DNA of 5,376 nucleotides from Bacteroidales bacterium UBA3724 (GCA_002371315.1 DFHL01000129.1:1-5376), one strand, 5' to 3'. Counted from the first letter of the stretch, positions 1-4,813 are shown. Program-made: numbers and translations. The notes: generated by a model not told the origin, from the letters alone.

Positions 1-31
1 GAATATGGTCAAGAAACTTGTCGTCAAGTAA
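1..31 (+). CDS. Possible C-terminal tail of a gene entering from the left
   Basis: Reading from base 2, codons give N-M-V-K-K-L-V-V-K and then TAA at 29-31. A strong plus-strand intrinsic terminator follows about 25 bases later, so a gene ending here makes sense. A basic-hydrophobic ending such as KKLVVK is typical of the last strand of Bacteroidetes type IX secretion sorting domains. With only nine residues visible, that assignment is an inference. Another frame is also open across the edge, so even the reading frame is uncertain. Confidence 0.35.
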   Translation, partial: NMVKKLVVK

Positions 32-54
32 GTTTCCTGAAAAAGCATATTCCT

Positions 55-90
55 GAAAAAGGGTGTCCCACAACGGGACACCCTTTTTTT
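55..90 (+). terminator. Strong intrinsic terminator, plus strand
   Basis: GGGTGTCCC (61-69) and GGGACACCC (75-83) form a perfect 9-bp GC-rich stem with loop ACAAC, followed by seven T (84-90). An A-run sits before the stem. It would end transcription of whatever plus-strand gene stops near base 31. Confidence 0.9.
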
Positions 91-109
91 CATACAATTA
101 CAGAATGCG

Positions 110-146
110 AAAAAAAAACAGGCAGCCTTTCCCAGGATGCCTGTTT
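110..146 (-). terminator. Intrinsic terminator, minus strand
   Basis: AAACAGGCA (116-124) pairs with TGCCTGTTT (138-146). After a 1x1 mismatch the stem continues as CCT (126-128) with AGG (134-136) around a TTCCC loop. On the minus strand the hairpin is followed by nine U (bases 118 down to 110). It faces the plus-strand terminator at 55-90, so this is a convergent transcription end point. Confidence 0.8.
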
Positions 147-226
147 CCATTATTAATCCATAAAACTAAATAACAACCAATCAATTACCAAAATAATGGC
201 TAAATTTTACTGTTTGTTTCTGGATG

Positions 227-234
227 CAAAATTA
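227..234 (-). promoter_or_regulatory. Candidate Bacteroidetes -7 promoter box
   Basis: The minus strand reads TAATTTTG, matching the Bacteroidetes -7 consensus TAnnTTTG. No clear TTTG -33 element lies 19-21 bp upstream, so the match is half of a promoter. Transcription would run leftwards into the minus-strand terminator at 110-146, giving a transcript of only about 110 nt. Confidence 0.3.
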
Positions 235-340
235 CAAACGAATTATATATTGGCCACTAACGATATTTAGCCAAAATGAAACAAAACACTCACTACTATT
301 AGTGAATGGCCATATTAAACAGTTTATTTACAAGCAATTA

Positions 341-451
341 TCAAGACCCCAAAATTATGGTAATTCCTGCTCTGAAAATCCGACCTATACGCCGGAAAGA
401 GACAGTCAAGAATAACAGACATACAGTCAGGCTTACAGCAACTATTGTCAT
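341..451 (-). CDS. Possible 36-residue membrane peptide (uncertain)
   Basis: A minus-strand frame starts at ATG 451 and ends at TGA 341-343. It encodes MTIVAVSLTVCLLFLTVSF followed by a basic stretch, RRIGRIFR. That is one hydrophobic segment of about 17-19 residues with a positively charged tail, compatible with a single-pass small membrane protein or the remnant of a larger one. The frame stays open for about 11 codons upstream of the ATG, back to a TAA. No Shine-Dalgarno site or matching promoter is evident, and I do not recognise the family. It could simply be a chance open frame in AT-rich DNA. Confidence 0.2.
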   Translation of the reverse strand: MTIVAVSLTVCLLFLTVSFRRIGRIFRAGITIILGS

Positions 452-500
452 GCCAACAATGTCAAGCTCAACCCTAACCAGATTTTACCGGAAAGATATT

Positions 501-537
501 AAAAAGAGCAGCAGCATTAACTGGTGCTGCTCTTTTA
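501..537. terminator. Perfect 12-bp inverted repeat, probably a bidirectional terminator
   Basis: AAAAGAGCAGCA (502-513) and TGCTGCTCTTTT (525-536) are exact reverse complements with an 11-nt loop. On the minus strand the stem ends in UUUUUAAU, so it is well placed to end the three-gene operon whose last stop codon is at 767, about 230 bases away. It would also work on the plus strand. Confidence 0.6.
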
Positions 538-766
538 ATTTACTCAATCACAATGGACGAACTGTAATCTTTTTTATTTTTAAGGCCTCCTCTCGGCTTA
601 TTTCTTTCCGAAAATACAATCTGAAAATAGTTTCACTCGTTCTGTTGAAAATGAAGTCATTCAAGTTTGTTTTTGGTTTTGAAAGATATATATGCCTGGT
701 TTCTCCATTGTTGATTATTTTCAATTATTCTAATGTATCTAAATAACCGAACAATCCTTTATGAAT

Positions 767-1705
767 TTATTTGCGCTTTTCTCTTTCTTCTTTTATTTTT
801 TGACTCAACTGGTCAATACTCATTGTATTCAGTTCGCTTTGATAATCTCCTGCTGACATAAAAATTTCCTTTACATTGCTTTGCATACAATAAATCACAC
901 ATCCTTGATGTTTAAACTTTGGTGTGGTTGATGATAAACAATATATTTTCTTTTTACAACAAAAAGGTTTCCACACGGATCCTAATTCGTCGCAAGTCAA
1001 TATTTCCAACCCAGATGGAATTACTATTGTTAATGGAGCGTATGAGACGATATTAGAATTTGTACAGCCTTGGGGCAATGCAATCAAGCAATCTTCTCCC
1101 ACTTTTTTTATATATATACTTGGTGTTGGCGGATAGTATCTGTCTTCATTGACTTGTTTGACACCCTTACTATCCCACATCCATAATAATCCCAGTTTTT
1201 CACATTCGTTGACATATAAATTCTCAATGATGGTGTTTGGGGGAAACTCTATTTTTTTAATATCAGAGTGGGTGATGGAGAAACGTAATTTTTGGGTGTG
1301 GGGAGAAAAAACTATTTCCTCTAGCCCTGATAGCCAACTGAATGTAATATCAAGATTGGGAATAGACTGTGGTAAAACTATTCTTTTTAGAGAATACATG
1401 TCTTTTATTGTAAGATTAATACGTGAATCTTGTGCCGCCATTCCCCCAAAAGAAAAAGAAGTTATTCCCAGCAAGTCCAACTCTTTCAAAGAACTCATTC
1501 TGTGTATTATCTCAATATCATCGACCCCTATACATCCCTTTATTATCAACTTCTCAATATTCAATATCTCGTTTATGGGCAGATATTCAAGAATAGTGTT
1601 TGCCTCGGTTAATTCGATAGTCCATTGATTTTCAGACTTGTTATTTTGAGCACTTATAGAAAAGCAAAGAAACAATACGGTTAATAATATCGGTATTCTC
1701 TTCAT
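767..1705 (-). CDS. Secreted leucine-rich-repeat protein (BspA-like), 312 aa
   Basis: Residues 1-20 (MKRIPILLTVLFLCFSISAQ) form a clear Sec signal peptide, with likely cleavage after AQ and no lipobox cysteine, so the protein should be exported. The rest carries irregular leucine-rich segments: IEKLIIKGCIG followed by LKELDLLG around residues 50-80, LKRIVLPQS near 106-114, LEEIVFSP near 128-135, IKKIEFPPNT near 149-158 and LTIVIPSGL near 225-233. The last three match the rhythm of BspA-type (LRR_5) repeats, which in this family mediate surface binding. The C-terminus is a basic-acidic helix (residues 295-312), and the middle is rich in cysteine. The start ATG overlaps the stop of the upstream broken gene (ATGA overlap), indicating translational coupling as the third gene of a minus-strand operon. 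The region from 50 to 80 is visibly paralogous to the upstream gene. The specific ligand cannot be told from sequence. Confidence 0.8.
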   Translation of the reverse strand: MKRIPILLTVLFLCFSISAQNNKSENQWTIELTEANTILEYLPINEILNIEKLIIKGCIGVDDIEIIHRMSSLKELDLLGITSFSFGGMAAQDSRINLTIKDMYSLKRIVLPQSIPNLDITFSWLSGLEEIVFSPHTQKLRFSITHSDIKKIEFPPNTIIENLYVNECEKLGLLWMWDSKGVKQVNEDRYYPPTPSIYIKKVGEDCLIALPQGCTNSNIVSYAPLTIVIPSGLEILTCDELGSVWKPFCCKKKIYCLSSTTPKFKHQGCVIYCMQSNVKEIFMSAGDYQSELNTMSIDQLSQKIKEEREKRK

Positions 1706-2067
1706 TGTTTATGTATACTTTTTTCAAAATGAATAATTCCGTTATCGAATTCATAGAAAATATTTGCCGATAAGTAAAAATCTGGCTTCTTTATATCCTC
1801 GCTAATCGCTGACAAATCTTGCAAAACAGATTGGCTGAGATCAAGCGACTTCAGAGCAGGAAGACTATATATCTCCAACAAGTCTTTTCCATTGATTGCA
1901 CCAATCACAACCAACTCTTTCAGGTCTTTTCTTGTTTTGTTAGGAAGTTGCTTGCTCAACTTTCAAGGTTTCTCGTTAGTAACAGTTAATCGTTCTTGCG
2001 AGTTTGCATTGCCAATGAGCAACATCATCAAACTCATTGCGGCTGCCATTTTTATCGTTTTCATCAT
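1702..2067 (-). pseudogene. Broken leucine-rich-repeat protein gene with in-frame TGA
   Basis: The minus-strand frame from ATG 2067 (or ATG 2064) encodes a signal peptide, MMKTIKMAAAMSLMMLLIGN, ending near ANSQ, then ERLTVTNEKP, and then TGA at 1965-1963 (codon 35). Without any frame change it continues as KLSKQLPNKTRKDLKELVV and LKSLDLS, down to HKQ and a stop at 1702-1704. This N-terminal module, a TVT-x-KLS segment then LKEL-x-GAINGKDLLEI, is typical of BspA-like LRR proteins, where a Gly before KLS would fit. One GGA-to-TGA change would explain the break. The product after the stop is only about 86 residues, so the gene also looks short at its 3' end. Restart from TTG at 1959, two codons after the stop, is possible but would lack the signal peptide. 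Both ends overlap neighbouring genes by a few bases. A sequencing error is the main alternative. Confidence 0.7.
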
Positions 2068-2369
2068 TTCCTATTTTTTGTGTTCTTCTTCAATTCTTTG
2101 ACCATCTCTTGTAATTGAGAGATAGACTTGTCAATTATTTCGCCAAATCCACCATTGTAGTTATTTGCCGCTGTCTCTAAACAATCTTCAAGTTCATCCA
2201 ACTCCTCTATCTTCACCTCACCCTCTGGATTGTTTATGATTTCCTCATATTTCATTACGGATTTTGCAAAATTGCCAAGTGTCTCGTCTTCTGTCGCTAT
2301 CTTCCCAGACAGCACGTCCAAAATGTATTGTCGAACTTGATTTGCGAAATCTGACTTGATATCATTCAT
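2064..2369 (-). CDS. Hypothetical acidic helical protein, 101 aa
   Basis: The family is not recognised. The frame runs from ATG 2369 to TGA 2064-2066. The protein has no signal peptide or membrane segment and is probably cytoplasmic. Residues 1-45 look helical; residues 48-66 are very acidic (EGEVKIEELDELEDCLE). After a Gly/Asn turn (NNYNGGFGE) a final amphipathic helix, IIDKSISQLQEMVKELKK, ends in a basic tail. Its stop codon overlaps the start of the next gene in an ATGATG arrangement, so it is the first gene of the operon and translationally coupled to the exported LRR gene. Small size, acidity and position beside secreted proteins could suggest a partner or regulator role, but nothing in the sequence proves this. 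The upstream GGAAAA is too far from the ATG to be a convincing ribosome site. Confidence 0.65.
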   Translation of the reverse strand: MNDIKSDFANQVRQYILDVLSGKIATEDETLGNFAKSVMKYEEIINNPEGEVKIEELDELEDCLETAANNYNGGFGEIIDKSISQLQEMVKELKKNTKNRK

Positions 2370-2400
2370 ATACTGTTATTTTCCGCCTTGAGTCCTCAGT

Positions 2401-2660
2401 GGGGCGATTACTTAAAATTACAGGGAAAGCATAGAACTCGTGTCGCCTGTTTTACGAAGTTGAGGCATCGCCAAACGCCGTTCCAGAGTAAAACAGAGAA
2501 GAACTTCATCCTATGCTTTTGATATGTAAAGGTTGACCCTATACATACACCAAAGCAAAAAGGCATCAGTATCTTGTCCTCTGGATTATTTTGGCGAAAT
2601 TTCAACTTCGGACAGTACAAATGCTTTCCGCATCGCTCGGCATACTCTACCGAGATTCAA
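2401..2660 (-). other. Candidate structured leader or repeat element upstream of the LRR operon
   Basis: There is no convincing gene here, but inverted repeats are dense: CTGTTTTAC (2447-2455) with GTAAAACAG (2488-2496); GCATAG (2429-2434) with CTATGC (2511-2516) outside it; CGAAGTTGA (2455-2463) with TCAACTTCG (2602-2610), which would compete with the first; ATGC-GGAAA-GCAT (2621-2633); and CTCGG (2636-2640) with CCGAG (2650-2654). If transcription starts near 2658, all of these fall in a leader of about 290 nt before the 101-aa gene. A minus-strand frame across 2408-2620 is open but lacks a good start. Alternatives are a small structured RNA or a dispersed repeat. Confidence 0.35.
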
Positions 2661-2664
2661 GGTG

Positions 2665-2672
2665 CAAAAATA
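2665..2672 (-). promoter_or_regulatory. Candidate -7 promoter box for the LRR operon
   Basis: The minus strand reads TATTTTTG, matching the Bacteroidetes consensus TAnnTTTG. No TTTG lies at the expected 19-21 bp upstream, so the promoter is incomplete by consensus. The likely start near 2658 sits right before the CTCGG/CCGAG hairpin and about 290 nt before the first gene. Confidence 0.35.
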
Positions 2673-2900
2673 CACTTTTTTTCTGATACTGAGCCTTTGT
2701 GGGATAAAGTTCTTTATATATATAAGACAAACAACACCTTACAAGGCGAAAGAAACCCCTGTCCTATTATACAAGTGAATGATTTTGAGTTGAGTTATTT
2801 TAGTATTTGTCGAGACAGAAACCAAATGGGAAAAGAGAATCTAAGAAGAAGGGAAAGCATCGTGGCGCGGCCGGCAAGCCTCTACCGCCATCGGCGAAAC
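2673..2900. other. Intergenic spacer containing the composition change
   Basis: No gene is supported. Up to about 2850 the sequence is AT-rich, with a TATATATATA tract at 2716-2725. From about 2858 (GCATCGTGGCGCGGCCGGCA) it becomes GC-rich, like the right half of the window. The change sits immediately downstream of the tRNA locus in the direction of tRNA transcription. Confidence 0.5.
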
Positions 2901-2939
2901 AAAAAAAAGAGAGAAACCCGCGAAGGTTTCTCTCTTTTT
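2901..2939 (-). terminator. Final intrinsic terminator of the tRNA locus
   Basis: AAAAAGAGAGAAACC (2904-2918) and GGTTTCTCTCTTTTT (2925-2939) form a perfect 15-bp stem with loop CGCGAA. On the minus strand it begins just after the copied tRNA 3' end and finishes in eight U (2908 down to 2901). Symmetry lets it also act on the plus strand. Confidence 0.8.
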
Positions 2940-2958
2940 GTGGAGTAGATGGGACTCG
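2929..2958 (-). repeat. Direct repeat copy 1: tRNA-Ala 3' end plus terminator start
   Basis: These 30 bases are identical to 3033-3062, 104 bp away. They contain the last 18 nt of tRNA-Ala(CGC) (2941-2958 corresponds to 3045-3062) and 12 bases of the following terminator arm. A duplicated tRNA 3' end is the usual mark of an integration site, but it may also come from tandem duplication of a tRNA-terminator unit. Confidence 0.9.
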
Positions 2959-3010
2959 TGGTGCGCCGTCGGCTTAGCCGACAACCCCGCACCTTTTGGA
3001 CCATCTGCTC
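2941..3010 (-). pseudogene. Degenerate tRNA 3' half with an insertion in the T loop
   Basis: On the minus strand the segment runs GAGCA (as in the tRNA-Ala(CGC) D-stem end), then 11 bases where the real tRNA has 17 in the anticodon arm, then AGGTGCGGGGTT, then 24 extra bases, then CGAGTCCCATCTACTCCA. With the 24 bases removed, the variable and T-arm region matches 19 of 22 positions of tRNA-Ala(CGC). The insertion contains a hairpin, GTCGGC-TAA-GCCGAC, and its CGCACC end can pair with GGTGCG before it. No intact anticodon arm or 5' half exists, so it cannot be a functional tRNA. It is followed by its own terminator. Confidence 0.5.
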
Positions 3011-3056
3011 CACAAAAAGAGAGAGCGGCCGCTCTCTCTTTTTGTGGAGTAGATGG
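3001..3056. repeat. 56-bp near-perfect palindrome covering the tRNA-Ala(CGC) 3' end
   Basis: The two 28-base arms (3001-3028 and 3029-3056) are reverse complements except for one G/T position (3007/3050). The perfect core, 3008-3049, is 42 bp and is centred on GCGGCCGC. Its right arm includes the last 12 nt of tRNA-Ala(CGC). The left arm is therefore an inverted copy of that tRNA end. Confidence 0.95.
3011..3046 (-). terminator. Terminator after tRNA-Ala(CGC)
   Basis: The core of the palindrome gives a GAGAGAGC/GCTCTCTC stem, with GGCC at the turn, followed on the minus strand by UUUUUG. It starts directly after the tRNA discriminator base. Because it is symmetric it could also act on the plus strand. 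Confidence 0.75.
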
Positions 3057-3062
3057 GACTCG
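3033..3062 (-). repeat. Direct repeat copy 2, inside the intact tRNA-Ala(CGC)
   Basis: This is identical over 30 bases to 2929-2958. It comprises tRNA nucleotides from the T loop to the discriminator plus the start of the terminator stem. Confidence 0.9.
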
Positions 3063-3117
3063 AACCCACTACCTTTTGATTGCGAACCAAATGCTCTACC
3101 AGATGAGCTACTACCCC
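3045..3117 (-). tRNA. tRNA-Ala, anticodon CGC
   Basis: The 73-nt minus-strand gene folds as a full cloverleaf: acceptor GGGGTAG with CTACTCC, D arm GCTC/GAGC with an 8-nt loop, anticodon stem TTTGG/TCAAA with loop TTCGCAA, 5-nt variable region, T arm GTGGG-TTCGAGT-CCCAT, and discriminator A. The anticodon CGC is at 3084-3082. The G3-U70 wobble pair, the main identity element of alanine tRNA, is present and supports the assignment. The 3' CCA is not encoded (CAA follows). It would read GCG codons, frequent in the GC-rich genes to the right. No promoter of its own is visible, so it is probably transcribed by read-through from tRNA-Ala(GGC). Confidence 0.93.
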
Positions 3118-3122
3118 GGATT

Positions 3123-3155
3123 AAAAAAAGCAACTGAACGTGTCTCAGTTGCCTT
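3123..3155 (-). terminator. Hairpin with U-tract between the two tRNA genes
   Basis: GCAACTGA (3130-3137) and TCAGTTGC (3145-3152) form a perfect 8-bp stem with a 7-nt loop, followed on the minus strand by seven U. It looks like an intrinsic terminator for tRNA-Ala(GGC), but the next tRNA starts only 5 bases beyond the U-run, so it must be leaky or act as a processing spacer. Confidence 0.75.
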
Positions 3156-3157
3156 GG

Positions 3158-3231
<74 letters not shown>

Positions 3232-3246
3232 TTTCGAAATCGGATG

Positions 3247-3277
3247 CAAAGATACAAACTTTTCCGAAACTACCAAA
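3247..3277 (-). promoter_or_regulatory. Bacteroidetes-type promoter of the tRNA-Ala locus
   Basis: The minus strand shows TTTG (3277-3274), a 19-bp spacer, and TATCTTTG (3254-3247), matching the Bacteroidetes consensus TTTG-N19-21-TAnnTTTG. Only 15 bases separate the -7 box from the first tRNA nucleotide at 3231, which fits a start near 3241 and a short tRNA leader. Confidence 0.85.
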
Positions 3278-3411
3278 AAAAATTTTTACTTCGTTGGTAT
3301 TCTGTCTGATAAAATTCCAAAATGCCCGTTTTCCTTGTTTTTTTGCGATCCGTTTTCCTGCATTTTTGGGCCGAAAAAAACAGCTTTTTCCAGCCCTTGC
3401 GGAGCCTTTTT

Positions 3412-4251
3412 TCACACGTTCCAGTTGAAGCCGCTGAAGGCGTCGCCCTGCTGCGGCGGTTCCTGTCCGGGGTCGTTGTCGTAGGGGTTGTCCTGGCCAT
3501 AGCCGTCGCCGTCGTTTGCCTGCTGCTCCGACAGTTGCTGCAGGTGGTTGAGGCGGCGCATTCCGGCCTTCCACAACCGTATGTCGAAATAGATGAACAC
3601 GATGAAAAGCACGCTGGCAAAGGCGGTGTTGTCCAGCCCCATAGCCTCGGGCACCATCAGCAGCGCGTCGAAGGTGCCGTGCAGCAGCATTGGAAAGAGC
3701 AGGGCCTTGAAGAAGTTTTCGCCGCGTCGCTCGGGCTGGAACTTGGCCAGGGCGAAGTAGTAGCCCATCGTCACGCCGAAAAGGAAATGGCCCGGCACCG
3801 ACAGTATGGCGCGCACGCCGCCGGTCATAATGGCCGCGCCGTAGGTCTCCTGCGAAAAAACATACATAACATTCTCAAGACCAGCAAATCCCAACGACAC
3901 GAAGGCGGCATAGACAATACCGTCGAAGTACTCGTCGAAATAGCGCGACTTCCACACCACGAGGCTGAGCAACAGCAGTTTGCACAGCTCCTCGCTGAAT
4001 CCGGCCACGACATAGCCGTTGTAGATTCCCGACACGAAGCCCGGCAGGTTCTCGCCACCCAGGCCGACGAAGAGATTCATCAGGAAATTTTCGAGCAGAA
4101 TGGCCGGCAGGGCCGAAAGGCATCCGAAGAGGAAGGCCTTGACGAGCATCCCGAAGGGCTCTTTCTTGAACTTGTCCTGACGGTAGACGAACGTGGCCAG
4201 CACGATGACGGGCAGAATGGCGAGGGCAAGGAGTATGGTATCTTGGTTCAT
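3412..4251 (-). CDS. PrsW-family intramembrane metalloprotease
   Basis: The 279-residue product begins MNQDTILLALAILPVIVLAT and is a multi-pass membrane protein. The PrsW glutamate/histidine motifs are all visible: EELCK (E87, E88, K91) within a hydrophobic segment, ENVMY (E126), PGHFLFG (H155) and HGTFD (H191, D195). In this family they form the metal site of a protease that cuts within the membrane; Bacillus PrsW degrades the anti-sigma factor RsiW. The substrate here is unknown. After the last membrane span (near 208-225) comes a polar tail rich in Q, N, D, G and P (about residues 236-279), probably disordered. The frame is open upstream to 4356, but ATG 4251 is chosen because the protein then begins at the first membrane segment; the extra N-terminus would be Arg/Pro-rich and unlike the family. 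ATG 4269 is a possible alternative. No strong ribosome site is visible. It is transcribed alone, divergent from the LutA-like gene. Confidence 0.88.
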   Translation of the reverse strand: MNQDTILLALAILPVIVLATFVYRQDKFKKEPFGMLVKAFLFGCLSALPAILLENFLMNLFVGLGGENLPGFVSGIYNGYVVAGFSEELCKLLLLSLVVWKSRYFDEYFDGIVYAAFVSLGFAGLENVMYVFSQETYGAAIMTGGVRAILSVPGHFLFGVTMGYYFALAKFQPERRGENFFKALLFPMLLHGTFDALLMVPEAMGLDNTAFASVLFIVFIYFDIRLWKAGMRRLNHLQQLSEQQANDGDGYGQDNPYDNDPGQEPPQQGDAFSGFNWNV

Positions 4252-4471
4252 ATCGTTGATTTTGAGCATTGTGCACAAACCGGCGGCACGGCCACCCATA
4301 GGGGGCCCGACAGGCGGCAGCGGCGCTGTTTTCCACTTAACGCGGCGGCGGCGCAATTATTGCCCCGGGGCCGAAAACTATCTCCACCGGACGATAGTGG
4401 AAGGGGCCTTCCGAGGGCGAAAAACGGGGGCGAGTTTTCCGAAAGTTTTGTCAAAGTCCACTGGCGAAAAA

Positions 4472-4526
4472 TTTGGTAAAAATATGGTAAAAGTTTGGGT
4501 GAACTTTGGTAGGTATTTGGTGCCTG
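4472..4526 (+). repeat. Five TTTGG-type repeats with exact 11-bp spacing
   Basis: Units start at 4472, 4483, 4494, 4505 and 4516: TTTGGTAAAAA, TATGGTAAAAG, TTTGGGTGAAC, TTTGGTAGGTA, TTTGGTGCCTG. The core (T-T/A-TGG) recurs at the same phase each time, close to one helical turn, so all cores lie on one DNA face. Such spacing is typical of direct-repeat operators for OmpR/PhoB-type response regulators. That interpretation is inferred; the repeats themselves are seen. Confidence 0.7.
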
Positions 4527-4584
4527 GAAATCAGCGCGATAAGAAAGGGCGATTTTTAGCCTTTTTTGGCCCTTTCCGAACGCA

Positions 4585-4643
4585 TTTTTCGGGGTGTTTT
4601 CGGGGCCGTTTTTCGGGGTCGGGTTTTGGTCGGGTTTTCGGTC
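4585..4643 (+). repeat. Imperfect T-run/CGGGG tandem repeats
   Basis: The pattern is TTTTTCGGGGTG, TTTTCGGGGCCG, TTTTTCGGGGTC, GGGTTTTGGTC, GGGTTTTCGGTC. The spacing of the CGGGG blocks is irregular (11 then 13), so this looks like low-complexity slippage DNA rather than an ordered operator. Confidence 0.55.
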
Positions 4644-4813
4644 GGCGGCACCCCGTGGACGGCACTTTCGAGGGGCCGTCGGCGGCGATGCAGAGGGGCC
4701 GAAACGGGGGGCGCGACGGCGCCGGAAGGAATAAAATGCGCCCGCCGCATAATAAACCACGCCCTTGTTCGTTTAGAAGACAACTACAAACCACCACCAA
4801 CCCGATCCGAAGA

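Larger units (their letters stand above)
150..766. other. Intergenic region without a convincing gene
   Basis: No reading frame here looks like a conserved protein. The longest plus-strand frame (306-746) runs straight through a terminator hairpin and has no recognisable domain. The region holds a TAnnTTTG-like box near 227-234, a small minus-strand frame at 341-451 and a perfect inverted repeat at 502-536, each listed separately. The base composition is AT-rich, like the operon to its right. Confidence 0.6.
4252..4813. other. Divergent intergenic region, about 560 bp
   Basis: No gene is supported; the frames here are Arg/Pro/Lys-rich artefacts of GC-rich repeats. It lies between the starts of two divergent genes and so should hold both promoters, but no full TTTG-N19-21-TAnnTTTG match was found on either strand. 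A minus-strand TAGTTTTC (4380-4373) is one base off the -7 consensus. It holds the 11-bp phased repeats (4472-4526), an 8-bp inverted repeat (GAAAGGGC 4543-4550 with GCCCTTTC 4569-4576), T-and-G-rich repeats (4585-4643), and a GGAAGGGGCCTTCC palindrome-like element near 4399-4412. Confidence 0.55.

Noticed and set aside
306..746. Plus-strand frame of 146 codons
   Set aside because: It crosses a perfect terminator hairpin, has no recognisable domain or ribosome site, and its composition looks non-coding.
1963..1965. UGA read as an amino acid (recoding)
   Set aside because: Glycine at UGA is known in some candidate-phylum bacteria, but the PrsW gene and the 101-residue gene here end normally at TGA. 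There is no nearby selenocysteine-type hairpin that I can support.
2533..2948. Plus-strand frames between the LRR operon and the tRNA locus
   Set aside because: They cross the composition change and a terminator, have no domain, and overlap the likely leader of the minus-strand operon.
3025..3032. GCGGCCGC at the palindrome centre as a cloning or adapter scar
   Set aside because: The 8-mer follows from the palindrome's own symmetry and no vector-like sequence is nearby. An assembly artefact is still possible and is noted in the findings.
2903..3056. CRISPR array
   Set aside because: The repeats alternate in orientation, overlap a tRNA gene and terminators, and have no regular spacers.
3322..4479. 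Long plus-strand open frame of 385 codons
   Set aside because: It lies antisense to the PrsW gene, whose motifs and membrane segments are clear. Its His/Gln/Glu-rich product is typical of a shadow of GC-rich coding DNA.
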